Below are positions 16,500-28,203 of a stretch of DNA of 64,000 nt, piece by piece (within the stretch, counting starts at the first letter, position 1; each line of letters opens with the position of its first letter). Source of the stretch: Mytilisepta virgata. Lineage: Eukaryota > Mollusca > Bivalvia > Mytilida > Mytilidae. The translations under genes were made by a program, and so were the position numbers. Under the pieces are notes generated by a model. The model searched no databases, had not been told where the DNA came from, and worked only from the letters and a program-made list of their open reading frames with translations. Location: positions 36,038,150-36,102,149 of the forward strand of contig CM051514.1 in NCBI GenBank assembly GCA_028015205.1. Reading direction: 5' to 3'.

Positions 16500-17466
16500 A
16501 TTTAATAAAACTTTTTAATCTGTAGTGTTAAACAGAAGTTTTAAACTTTATGTATATAATGTGATGTAATTGGGGAGGTAACTATTTGAGATTATGAGAA
16601 AATTAATACATGTCAAATGTATCATTTCAGTGTTTGATTGGTCTTCCCCCATTTTCTGCAAATGCAAGTTTATTTATTTACAATTAACAGTAGAAAATGT
16701 AATACCCAGTCACTCTCCCTAAATTTGAACAAATTTGAATTTTATATCAGATTTTAATTCTGTTTACTCCTTATGTGTCAGATGGTGAGAAAACAAACAT
16801 AAAACCAACCAAATGAAATCAGCTCTTTTTTCATTGGTAATCTGTTTTCTCTAATTAATATTTAATAACAATTTAATTAGCTTTATCCTTGAAAGGGGAT
16901 GTAAACATTAACATTTCCTGTGTATTGTATGGATGATTATGATGCCATTCTTCTTCAAAGTGTTAATATTTAACCTTATGATTATAATCATTCTAATATG
17001 ACACATTGTGATTTTTATCAAACCTATTGTTGACAAAATACTGAAATAATTAAGTATTTATTTCCTGTGTATTGTTGCACTTTGAATTCTACTATGATGG
17101 TTCAATGATTCATGTTAATTGAAGTCTAAAATTCATTTTTCATACTTCTTATCTTGTTCAATGTTTATTCCTGAATATATTTTTCATGTAATAGCTTTAA
17201 CCATTCAGATTCTATGGTGCTTATGAAATTTTTTTTTCCTATGGTTTCTTCTGTAATGCTCTGTTCTGAAAGAGTTTTTTGTCAATAAAAAACATATATA
17301 AATAAGTTTACATAAATCTTTCTAGGGTAAAGGTTTTGAATGCATATTTTTTTATTTGATAGATGTAGATATTTTTATTGTATATGTGTTACCTTTTATA
17401 GTTTTTAGCATATTGTATTTCTTGGTGCTGCTTTGTGATAATGTCATATTCATTGATCTTTCAACT
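16500..17466. other. AT-rich intergenic stretch, no gene seen
   Basis: AT-rich, no long open frame. Several short T runs and AATAAA-like hexamers. Nothing else supported. Confidence 0.6.
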
Positions 17467-18186
17467 CTCAATATTGACTCAGGGTCTTTTTCAACATTCC
17501 GTTAACAAAAGTGCCAATTTGTTACTGTCTTTTGTTATTTGCCATAATTGTTTTACATGACTTTCAAGAAGTGTAGTTGTCAAATGTTAAATAGATGAAT
17601 GTTTATACTTTGACAATTTAAAGAATTTTGTTTTCTGCTGCTATATAGAAGTAATAACACATTTACTATATTAATGTATTGACTCAGGATATTTTTCAGC
17701 ATTTTATTAACAAAAATGTCAGTTATTTTTTATGCAATGTTTTATATGTGCAGTGCCAAGAAAAATGGTTGTAAATGTTATATAGTTTTTTGTTTGATGT
17801 AAATAAATGTTTTTTTTTTAAACTTTGAATATTGACTCAGGGTCTTTTTCAACATTCCATTAACAAAAGTGCCAATTTGTTACTGTCTTTTGTTATTTGC
17901 CATAATTGTTTTACATGACTTTCAAGAAGTATAGTTGTCAAATGTTAAATAGATGAATGTTTATACTTTGACAATTTAAAGAATTTTGTTTTCTGGTGCT
18001 ATATAGAAGTAATAACACATTTACTATATTAATGTATTGACTCAGGATATTTTTCAGCATTTTATTAACAAAAGTGCCAATTATTTGTTATGCAATAATG
18101 TTTTATATGTGCAGTCCCAAGAAAAATGGTTGTTAATGTTATATACATTTTTTTTTTGATGTAAATAAATGTTTTTGTTAAAAAAA
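17467..18186 (+). repeat. 358-bp tandem direct duplication with internal half-unit repeat
   Basis: The segment starting TTGACTCAGGGTCTTTTTCA at 17474 recurs at 17832 with only scattered changes over the full ~358 bp, ending AAATAAATGTTTTT each time. Inside each copy a related GACTCAGGATATTTTTCAGC block starts about 206 bp in, so the unit itself arose from an older duplication. No coding frame. Confidence 0.85.
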
Positions 18187-19917
18187 ATCTGTTTTACACT
18201 TTATTTTCCCTTTGAAGTTCAGTTTGAGTTATTGGGTGTCTATCTGTCCATCTGTTGGAAGGTGTGAACATTTTGGCATACAGCCTAAATACTCTCATAC
18301 ATATGTAAAGTCAGTTGTTTCTAGCCATCCTACTCCTTTAATAACATGCATTACCATTTACTCTTGAAATCCATTTAAAGTAAACAGATCACTTAAACCA
18401 TAAACAGAAGTTTGTTTGCTCATCAAATGTTTACATACAACACTACAAATTTGAACGCTCACCCAGGATTAAAATGAAAAAAATATTAATATTGGGAAAA
18501 TGCCATGAATGCATCAGTAATATTGTCAAAAGATGGTGAAAAAAAAACAAAGGCTAGAATTAAACATTTCATTAAAGACCTGACTACAAAAGTAGGTCAC
18601 TAAGAGGATTATCTTCAAATTTAAATTCTCAACTTCAATTGTGTGGTCATTAAATATTTACATATACCACTTCAAATATTAATTCATGTGACGTCACTCT
18701 ACATTGTCCCTCAAATACGTTTCGGACTGCGCCACCCTTCCCCTTTTCAAGATTGCGCCACCTGCACCAGGCGCCACTTGTCCTCATATCATCATTATCA
18801 CACTACTGATATCTATTGAAAATATGTGCTGTTTTGCATATGTGATAAGTTAAAAAGTTTGAGGCTGGTATCTTTTCCGGCGGAGATAAGGCTTATCTGT
18901 CCAGCGTCAACGGCAAATGACATCAAAATATTTGATTTACAGATTATGACATGGCTGCATCCCATATCTTCCCGGATATATTCTCCCGAACAATATTTGC
19001 CTTTGGCTGGCGCCTCGGGAAGATATCCGGCAGATATGGAAATAAGCACGAAATAATATATATTATGTGACTACTCCTCATCACGGAAGGTACCAGAGGA
19101 CTAAACCACTAGCTATACAGTACCTTTTCCCTCTGAATTTTAATATAAATGTAAAAAATAACAATAAAAAGTAAAAATAAAATAAATAATAATACTAAAT
19201 ATGTTAGTCTAATAAAATAAAGCTTTATTTAAAATATGCTTTCTAGAAAATTTTGCATGTAAAAAGAATTGGGTTACAATTAGCTTGACAAGACATTTCT
19301 TTTAGAGTATGTTGTGCAATTCTGACGTAAATTTTGAGCGCATTCAGTCTCGTACCAGATTTCGTGCATATTCAGGGGAAGTTTGTATTTCTTTTTGCCG
19401 CTTCCTAGAACACTATTTTCACTGTTTGTACTTGGGAATACTTGTCAATGAAATTAAACATTCAGTTCTATTTGTTAATATCAAGGATTGAAATTATATT
19501 TACAGGACCAAAATATTTTTTAGTCAAATAAAATCTTAATGAAATAATCACACTTTATCCTTGAAATGTCAATTTCACTTTCATTCTAATTATGTTTTTT
19601 TTTAGATGTCAATGTCCTGTTTCATGAAAGCTGATTCAATGCGAAGTTGTATACGGTGTAATTAATTATATAATCTGATGATGGCACACCCAGCTTTTTG
19701 AAATTCAACACGACTCTCTGAATGTATTAGTATATAGGTAAGCTGTATTTGAATCCTCAAGCCCACCAATTAACCTGTTACTGGGGTGCATTTAACTTCC
19801 TAAAGATAAGATTTATCAAAAAAAAAAAAAAAAAAGAAATCACACCTATACGTATTCTTTCTTATACATGTAACCACAAACTGCATTTACATGTACGAAT
19901 TCCATTTCCATTATCAC
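18187..19917. other. Intergenic, one imperfect inverted repeat, no gene seen
   Basis: No convincing gene. Between about 18965 and 19035 an ATATCTTCCCGGATAT block faces a CGGGAAGATATCCGG block, a weak foldback. Short frames on both strands there are shadows of that symmetry. (A/T)-rich runs at 19140-19200. Confidence 0.5.
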
Positions 19918-19992
19918 TTAGGGTTAGGGTTAGGGTTAGGGGTTAGGGTTAAGTTTAGGGGTCAGGGGTCAGGGTTAAGGTTAGGGTTAGGG
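19918..19992 (+). repeat. Interstitial telomeric sequence, degenerate (TTAGGG)n
   Basis: About twelve units of TTAGGG, several with an extra G or changed to CAGGGG. This is the telomere repeat of molluscs and vertebrates. Here it is short and internal, as expected after repair of a double-strand break or an old fusion. Confidence 0.9.
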
Positions 19993-19999
19993 ACACTTC

Positions 20000-20919
20000 A
20001 TTTGAACTGATATCTTGAGATTTATTGCACTGTTCAAGCTCTGTATTTATCGCACACTTCAAGCAACAAATGGATACCTATGTACCTCTGATAATTTCTG
20101 GTGGTTGAAAAATCTTTATCTCTCCTTTAGTTGTTACTCCTACATCAGCCTTTGAGTTATCAAAATCAAACATTTCTTTGCATATTTGGGAGACATTTTT
20201 GTTATTTATGCAATTCCGCTGTACATATTAAAGATAAAAACTTACGTGTCCTTGAATCCACTGCCTGCAATAGAGGCTGAGGTTAGAATATCGACAAAAG
20301 AATACGGAAGCGACGAAACAGTGAGAAAAGTCAACAAATTCGAAGTCTAAGGAAAAGACAAAGTCAGGAGAATAGAACACAACAAACAAAACGCCACAAG
20401 GATACATGTATAACTAAAGGAATAAAAAACGTATAATAAACACCTCAAAACTAGAACAAGACAGCAAAGAAACTAAAGCACTAGCAATGTGAACTCCCAT
20501 GAAAAACCGGGAGTGACACCAGGCGCTCCGGAAGGGTAATCATACACTGTCCCGTTTACGACACCTTACAATGATTACATCTGAACAATGCAAATGTATT
20601 TTTCATGAATTTTGATTTTTATCATTATAGGAGATCATAAAGATTTCCTATATAATTTACATATCTGTAGGTTATCTCAGCTTTTTTTTAAAGAGGATAA
20701 ATATAGCTAAGGGGCAATAAAAAAAACGCAATCCAGACAAAACCTGGGAAGACAAATGAACAACCATAATATTCTAGGTTTGTAATCTACGATGAATGGC
20801 TGGAGTAAAACATTTCCGTCTGTTTAAGTTGTATAGGTGCTATTTCACTCTCTTCAGAAATATACAATTTAGAATTCTTTTTCAAACAAGTGTAAAACTA
20901 TTTATTTCATTCTAAGGTA
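20000..20919. other. Intergenic; dispersed-repeat fragment at ~20,480-20,560
   Basis: No gene. The GC-rich stretch with GGCGCTCCGGAAGGGTAATC resembles a fragment I associate with bivalve dispersed repeats; its limits are not clear. Confidence 0.35.
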
Positions 20920-22460
20920 ATATTCGTTAATATTATTAATTTAATAATTTCTGCTTATTTGATTCGCTAGAATTGCATCGTATTATCCCCTGTCTTTTTG
21001 CGAGTTGACTGGACATTTTTTGGATTGACTGAGCATATGGGGGGGGGGGGGGGGGGGGGGGGGCGAATATTCCACGGTTTCTACATTAATTCCGTGCCTA
21101 TTGATGACGAATTCAAATGACCAATCAAAACGCCTCTAATAATAATTTTATTTTGCAGATTAACTGGGCATATTGCAGGGTTTCTAAAAATTCTGTACCT
21201 ATCAATGTTTTTTCTTGTTCATTCAATATGTGATATTAATTAAATGTTTAAAATTTTAATGCAATTAGTCCTTAAAATTAATGATGAAACAAGTGTAGCA
21301 GTTCGAAAGTCGAACGTTGTCCTCGGTCGATATATTTCTCTCTGGTTGATATAACCTTGCATCGACTTTCAACTTTATTTATATAATCGGTTTCTATGCT
21401 TACTGGTTTTTATATTTAATGTCAATGACGTCACATGTTACATTAAATTATTATTATATACTGAAATTTGCAATCAGTGTGTAAGAAACGTTTTCGTGGA
21501 GTGGACATTAAATAAGTACTTCACAACGTACACACATTCCACATAATTAATCAATTTCTGCTGTTTCAATATAGTGTTACTTGAATAAAAACAAGGAAAC
21601 GTGCAATTCTCATGAAATATCATATGTCGTATCCTGGATTTTACAGTATACATATATAGACTTTGTTGAAGGTCGATGCAAGTTACATGTACATCGATCC
21701 GAGAGAAATATATCGACTGAGGCCAATATGCTTCTCTGGGTTGATATACGTAACCTGTATCGACTTTCAACAAAGACTACATTCATTATATTATGGACTA
21801 ACCGGCATTAAAATATCTTTACCATTTGAAACATTTAATAAATCAACACATGCTAAACAAACAAGAAAATACATTGATTAAAATTGTCATTAATCTATAT
21901 ATGGAATTTTTCCAACTTTATTTAGAAACCGTGCAATATTATATGCCAAGCCAATCCACAAAATGTCCAGTCAATTCACAAAAAGACAGGGATCATGTGA
22001 TGCAATTCTAACAAATCAAATTAACAGAAATTACTCAATTAATAATATTATAAAAATATAGCCTTTGTTGAAAGTCGATGCAAGGTTATATCGACCCGAG
22101 AGAAACAAATCGACCGAGGACAACGTCCGAGGTCGATATGTTTCTCTTGGTCGGTTTAACCTGTATCGACTTTCAACAAAGGCTATATATTTGTTATATT
22201 ATTAATTGGCACATTTAAGGTATAACCTGCATTAAAATACCATTAACGTTTAAAACATTTAGTAAATCAAAACATATTGAATAATCAGGAAAAACAGATG
22301 ATTTTTCAGTATTCAAGTAATCATTTCCCCTTGAAAATGATTCAGTTTATGGTCACACTCTGCCAGTTATTTAAGAATGAAATTTTTAGAAACTGTGCAA
22401 TATGCCCAGTCAATCCGCAAAATGTTTTCACTAAAAATGACACAATGACCCATATGACAT
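20920..22460. repeat. Cluster of one inverted and two direct copies of a ~300-400-bp repeat with palindromic ends
   Basis: Blocks of one family recur: AATGTCCAGTCAATTCACAA-type sequence with GATGCAATTCTA and CAGAAATT (about 21940-22050 on +, about 20930-21035 on the reverse strand), and a TTTTTAGAAAC..TGCAATATGCCCAGT block (about 22381-22430 on +, about 21165-21205 reversed). Palindromes at 21657-21779 and 22033-22207 and a half palindrome at 21300-21375 separate them. A poly(G) run sits at 21040-21063. It is probably a non-autonomous foldback transposon family. Short frames inside are not genes. Confidence 0.7.
22033..22207. repeat. Long hairpin (imperfect palindrome) with TCGACCGAGG core
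   Basis: The arms face each other from CAATTAATAATATTAT on the left to ATATTATTAATTGG on the right and run through GCCTTTGTTGAAAGTCGATG to a core of TCGACC-GA-GGAC-AAC-GTCC-GA-GGTCGA. The stem is about 80 bp. A second, more diverged copy lies at 21657-21779 and a half copy at 21300-21375. Confidence 0.85.
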
Positions 22461-22633
22461 GACAACGTCATGAACGGACTTGCAGTTGCCAATTGGACGA
22501 CCTAATTTGTTCACGCCATAAACATCTCACGCTAAATTGTAAATTGTAAATCTTTGCTGCTTAGTTTAAAGTTTTATTCTCGTGTTTGTTGAAGAAACAA
22601 GTGTTTACCATCATTCAAATTGGAAATCTGTGC

Positions 22634-22849
22634 TCAACCAGTGAAAAGTACACATGAACGATACCCGATCGTCAATATAGAACCGTGTAAGAATCCGTCA
22701 TTCTTTTTAGAAATCCACTGTTTGATTTTTATTGAGATATTTTCCATATTTTGTTTTTCCGAATCAATGGGCATGTCTTTTTCCAGGTGTTTTAGCATGA
22801 ACTTTTTCATCATATTTTCAGCCTTTTCAGAGTCCTTTTGGTCCTCCAT
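22634..22849 (-). CDS. Hypothetical short open frame or exon, low support
   Basis: This frame encodes 71 residues from an ATG at 22849. It is charged and helical in the first 45 residues (KKFMLKHLEKDMPIDSEKQ), with no recognised domain. Codon use looks protein-like, but no clear splice sites or neighbours support it. It could be a lone exon, a pseudogene piece, or chance. Confidence 0.25.
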   Translation of the reverse strand: MEDQKDSEKAENMMKKFMLKHLEKDMPIDSEKQNMENISIKIKQWISKKNDGFLHGSILTIGYRSCVLFTG

Positions 22850-24206
22850 ATAAAAAATAAAATGATCGCTCCCTTCTTTGACAGAAACAACATATAATTC
22901 ATTCTACACAGTTTTCGATTGAATTTGTTATTCTTTTCAAAGTTTAGTTACCATAGAAAAAGACAGAAAATAGAATGCGAAGTTACAATTCATACAACGG
23001 TCTTCTTGGTGCTATCGAGAAAGTAATAGGTTAGTAGTATCTGTAGCCGTAGGCTCGAAAACTTAGATGTGGTCATTGATAAACATAATATCCTATTCAT
23101 GCTGTCATACAAATAAAGATAAACGACGAAATGTACATTTTTTTTTCATTTTATTTAATCAATATACACGTTTTTAATACTTAGGGAGCAACCATTTAAT
23201 TTTTGTCGGGGGGAGGGGGGGGGGGGGGGGAGGAGCGGGGTCTAGGATCAAATGTTTGATCCTGGCAATTTATTTCGTCGAAATTTTAGTCGTTTTTGCG
23301 GCCTACATTTTTTTTTCATTTAAACCAAAAAGTTTCCTGATTGACACAGGTGCTGCATTTTTTTCACACCTAAAGTGATCCTGTCTTTTTATTTTGCCCC
23401 CAAATCCTGGAACTGCCTGTTTTTTACGGAAGAAATAGGTACCTAACCACATTAAAAAACGTAGAGATCTGGAAAATCTTCAATTTGTTTTTAAAAATTC
23501 AGCGTCTTTGCCTCGTTCCACTGCGCTGCACTCGGGAAAAACGTGAATTTTAAAAGATTTCCCAGTCTTCATTTCGAACTCGTGTGAGAACCCTATTACT
23601 CTGGACTATTTTAGACTCAAAATTACTGATACGTGACTAAGCTTGAGCAAAAGTACATCGATTAATTGCTTTCATCATATTATAAAAAATCGCATCCTAA
23701 AACAAATTCAAGGCGCCAAATATCAGCATTTTTAGCAGAATTCTTTGTTAAAAGTCGGTCCCGTTATATCTGTGTTAGGACACACACAAGAATAAGCAAC
23801 ACACACACATGCAATCTAAATGGTGTGTGATGAAATTTCTAATCAGATTCATTTGATTGTTTTCATGTGAAATCTACCTGAAATTTGTTTAACATTAAAA
23901 TATTTATTGTTGATTCTGTAGGAAATAATAACGATGGATAGTAAAAATAGTATCAATTATACGTAGAAAATGGGTCAAGTTTATTTTATTGCTGTAACTA
24001 ATACCCCGACCCGGAAGACACGTAAATCTATAAATAGTAATTATAAGTATAATAAAAATTTTTTAAACCACGATAACTTCCTTATAGATTATTGTTTCCG
24101 CAGGTGAATTTGAAGTTGAGTTGTTACTACTTATATATATGGAGATACTATTGCATCTTGTGCCATAAACACAACTGTACATTTTTTTTATTTTTCCAAC
24201 ACTTTT
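22850..24206. other. Intergenic, no gene seen
   Basis: AT-rich with a poly(G) run near 23210-23230. No coding or structural feature supported. Confidence 0.5.
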
Positions 24207-24543
24207 GGACGAGATCAAAAGTTCAATTTAAGATAAAAAACTTAATTCACATAGTTTTTTTCACGGACCCCCCCCCCACCCTCCCTCTTAACTTATTTTG
24301 TGAAAAATTGATTGACCAATATGGGCATATGCTTTGAGAGTATACTTTTTGTATCATGGGTACTGTTTTTCCTTAACAACGTATGTTTGTTCTGTATATT
24401 GACCTGGATATCACTTGAATCCGTATTTTTCAATCCGAAAATCGATGTCGGATAACTAAACTTGCAGCGATTTTTGCCCCCCCCCCCCAACTATTTGAAT
24501 TAAGTTTTTTATTTATCCTACATTGAACTTTTGATCTCGTCCA
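24207..24543. mobile_element. Foldback/MITE-like element with ~48-bp inverted ends
   Basis: GGACGAGATCAAAAGTTCAA at 24207 faces its reverse complement ending CTCGTCC at 24543. The symmetry continues through AAAAAACTTAATTCA for about 48 bp. The inside is non-coding and has poly(C) runs near both ends. No transposase. A target duplication is not clear (T-rich on both sides). Confidence 0.65.
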
Positions 24544-25349
24544 TTAATAGGATCAACACTCAGAATAAAGTAAAGTACGTACGTTATAATACTCAGAAAT
24601 ATATCACAAATAAATTTAAACAATTATTATTGCACCATGCAGCTTGTTGCTCTAACTGAACCACCTTTTTATATGCTGTAGAATGTGTGTTTTTTTTAAA
24701 ATAATTTAGATAATATTTCATCCAACGACTTAAAAAGACGTGTTCATTTGACATGGACTTTTTGTCCTTTATACTTTCCTGAGCGGGGTACACAAAATAA
24801 CAACAAAGATCCCGGAAAGTAAATAATTCCATGGTTCATGCAATACAAATACATTCTATGATAAACAATTTCGTCGATTTACGAGTCATCAGTTGTGCTA
24901 AAGGCCTATGTTGAAAACGAAACAAAATAATCAAAAAAATTGATGAATAAATTTGAAAAAAGATCGCTTTTACAAGACTCAAGTATTCAAATTTTCGATG
25001 AGCACTATTATTAGTCTGTTCGAACTTTATGTTACGCTTTTCTACCTTTATTATTTATCTTTATGAAATATACACTACCCTGTGTCTCAATTACAGGTAT
25101 ATGATGTCAATGTGAAGTCAAAAATGTACATTTAGTAATTTAATTTAACTAACCAAGATATCTCCAAATTTCACATTTCTGTCTAAAAACCATATTGTAA
25201 AGTTATTAATGAAATACGTGTATAGAGTTCGCCAAGTTTCAAATAATATGAAATTGAAACGATATGTCTTTGAGACCCTAACATCCATTCATGTATGTTC
25301 TTCATGACAGAAGATGGATAACTTATATGTGTAGAACAGTGAAATACAA

Positions 25350-25518
25350 CCATAGTATGGTGGCCGGATAAGGCCATTTCGCTTTTTCGCCCTTCATATT
25401 CTATAAGGCGAAAACGAAAAATGGTTTCGCTTCTCGTTTTCGCGTTTTCGACTTTTCGCTCTACAGAATATGAAGGGCGAAAATGCAAAATGGCCCTAAC
25501 CGGCCTTCACAACTATGG
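25350..25518. mobile_element. Small foldback element (hairpin with GGCCATTT..CGCCCTTCATATTCT arms)
   Basis: Left arm 25350-25402 and right arm 25464-25518 are inverted copies. They share CCATAGT ends, GGCC boxes and TTTTCGCCCTTCATATTCT. The loop is built of CGAAAA/TTTTCG repeats. Non-coding. Confidence 0.75.
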
Positions 25519-26986
25519 ATAAATTGATATATGTATTTTGATACTAATTTTCGCAGATTTGTGTCTGAATTAACAAAATAAGTAATCGATGAAAAGGCCA
25601 TATCGTAAAATTCGTTAATACAAGAAATGTAGACCTAAAGTACCATAAAATTACGCTTCAAAACAATTTGCATTTCAATAATCCACTAACATTGATTCCA
25701 TCCAAAATACAGTTTAAAACACTTGTGATTGAAATTGTATTTTATTTTCAAAAGGGACCTCTTAACTTCCTCATACATTGTTTTACCCATGTTGAACACA
25801 CGAAAGTTTTATTAAACAATAGTCTCTAAACTTCCTATATACTATACATAATAACAGGTGGGTTTAACAAGATGTTAGTACAATGTCATAAGATTATATC
25901 AAAAATAATATCTACGGGCTTTTGATGTCTTCTTGACAAGACTGACGTAAACTTTACACATATAAAAGTACAAGACGTAATTTTGTAGTGAGAAGTACCT
26001 TGAATTTCATTATCATGTACATAATTTCAATACATAAGTATTGTAACACTGAAATTGAATACTGAATGTGGAAGATATGTTAATATTGCACGGAAGAATC
26101 GTTTTTATGTATGCTGTAAAATGGGTGTTACAGAAATATTAGTTTATCCTGCATACGTTGGATTTAGATTTAAGTTGATTAATTACAGGTTACTTGTAAA
26201 TCTCTACTAACTAAAAACTGTTTGGAATGTAAGATCTGACACCATGTCACAATATAAGTATCATTCATACAGAGAGTTGTAGTATAGGGAAATTACACAC
26301 GAGGGGTCACATTTTTCTGTAAATATAAAATATAATCTCAAGGGTGGAATTATCTTATCCTACATGATAAATATTTTCTCATTACAGAACGAAATCTGAG
26401 ATGATATTGACAGCCTTGACAGAAAAAAACCGTCTCCAAAAACGAATGATTCTAGACTAAAACAAAGATGATCATCGGAAATATCACCCATTTTTGGCAC
26501 TTAAAATTACATTTTTAATGGCAATCCTGTGGTAGTTTTTTATTATTATTATTATTAAAGCAATTTCTTTTTTCTGAATCTTGAAACATAAATGTTTTCT
26601 TGACGTTTAAAATGTAAGCAATTGCTCTATTAAGCGATTCACTTAATCATTAAGAAACAACCACGAACATCAGATGTTTGAAAACTAAAATTAGAATAAC
26701 GTCATTACAACGCACGTTACGTGATCGTTTGGATTTGTAAAGACTGAAATATAAAAATAAACGACTGAATATTATACTTCTTTTCTCCTAAAATATTGCA
26801 ACAAAATACACAATGCTCGGCTTTGTGCGTTTCAAATTTGGGAGAGTAGTCAAGAGAGAGAAAAAACCGGGAGAGGGTCTTGTGGTGGTGCGTAATTAAT
26901 TTCTACATAGGTTCGTCATTGGAAATTTTTATACTAAATTACGATATTTAAGACACCTGAAAGAATACCTTTCTAAGGAAGTAACC
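25519..26986. other. Intergenic, no gene seen
   Basis: AT-rich, with a short ATT-repeat run near 26541-26560. Nothing else supported. Confidence 0.5.
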
Positions 26987-27205
26987 CCCCCCCCCCCCCC
27001 AAAAAAAAAGAAGAAACAAAACCAAAAAAAAAAAATAATAATAATAAACAAAACAAAAATAAACAAAACAAAAATAAACAAAAGAAAACAAAAAAGAAAC
27101 AAAAACAAACAAAAACAAAAACAAACAAACAAACAAACAAACAAACAAAAAACAAACAAAAACAAAAACAAAAACAAAAACAAAACAATAAAACAAAAAC
27201 AAGAA
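26987..27205 (+). repeat. Poly(C)/poly(A) then (AAACA)n low-complexity tract
   Basis: C13 is followed by A-rich sequence made of AAACA, AAAACA and AAAC units up to about 27205. It translates on the - strand to Phe/Val/Cys-rich open frames that are artefacts. Confidence 0.9.
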
Positions 27206-28203
27206 AAGCCAAAAATTCCAATATTATCTCAAATAATAACCAAAAAATTTTTAAAGGCCTGAACAGGGTTTTTTAAATTAACTGAATAACTTTAGCAATT
27301 CAAATACAACGATTTAGTATTTTGATATGTTTCTTTAATAGGAAGATTTGTTCTGACTGCTTATGACACTAGAGTTTAATCTTTAAACCATTCCCTCTTG
27401 ATTAGTACCCTGAATGGTTTGTATTTTCAATTATATTTTCACTAGAATAATTAGAAATATACATTGTATATTTATGAATCGGAGGCAATGTTGTATGTAT
27501 TCTTATCATTTTTGTTAATGAAGCTGCAATTGCTTCAGGACAAGAACAGGTGCAATAAGTAAAAAAAAAAACTATGTAGTTGCAGATATTTGAGAGATGT
27601 AGCCGTTTTATTACAATGTTATGTCTTATTCGTTTTTTTTTCACGCAAACCTTAGACAAAACAATGGTTTATTTTTTTTATATAAAGCAAAATTGTTCAA
27701 TTTCATGTCAGCTCCCTCCATTACCTAAATTAAAAATAAACAGGCGCATTTTTGTATGTTGGTGTTGATCCTTTTCAATCTACACGATCACGAGCAACAC
27801 TGACCAATGAAAAAATTATATTCTAAGTCATTTAGAATACATATATGAAGTAAAATTTTATTGGTTAAGAAGGAACCCGCTCGCTGACGCTCGCTGTGCC
27901 TACTTCTTAACCTAATATATTCTAACTATAATTTTGACATTATGACGTCGGAGAAATATAGTTTCGTGACGTTTTGCATGACGTGATGTACGAAAAGCAC
28001 CGCTAAACACTGTACTGAACCTCTTTTAATGAATATTGTTTTAAATCATAATTTTCTCTTCTGGTTGTCTTCTTGTCATACATGGGTATGCTTTTAATTT
28101 TTGATTGCTATAACATATACTATATGCTTCTGTAAATAAATTCATTCATTCATTCAACTAAGATCGAATTCTATTTTTTGGAAACTTTTGATACGGTATA
28201 TTG
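27206..28203. other. Intergenic; small hairpin at 27863-27912
   Basis: GGTTAAGAAG at 27863-27872 and CTTCTTAACC at 27903-27912 form a short stem around a GC-rich loop containing CGCTCGCTGACGCTCGCTG. A (TTCA)n run at 28140-28155 may be the tail of an old retroelement. No gene. Confidence 0.4.

Noticed and set aside
1..16600. Terminal inverted repeats of the Maverick element
   Set aside because: I looked for inverted copies between the left part and the 11.7-16.6 kb region and found none; the left end is probably outside the window.
18813..19056. Overlapping open frames on both strands
   Set aside because: Mirror frames caused by an inverted repeat; no splice sites or domain.
26929..27221. 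Three overlapping - strand frames rich in Phe, Cys and Val
   Set aside because: They are translations of the (AAACA)n low-complexity tract.
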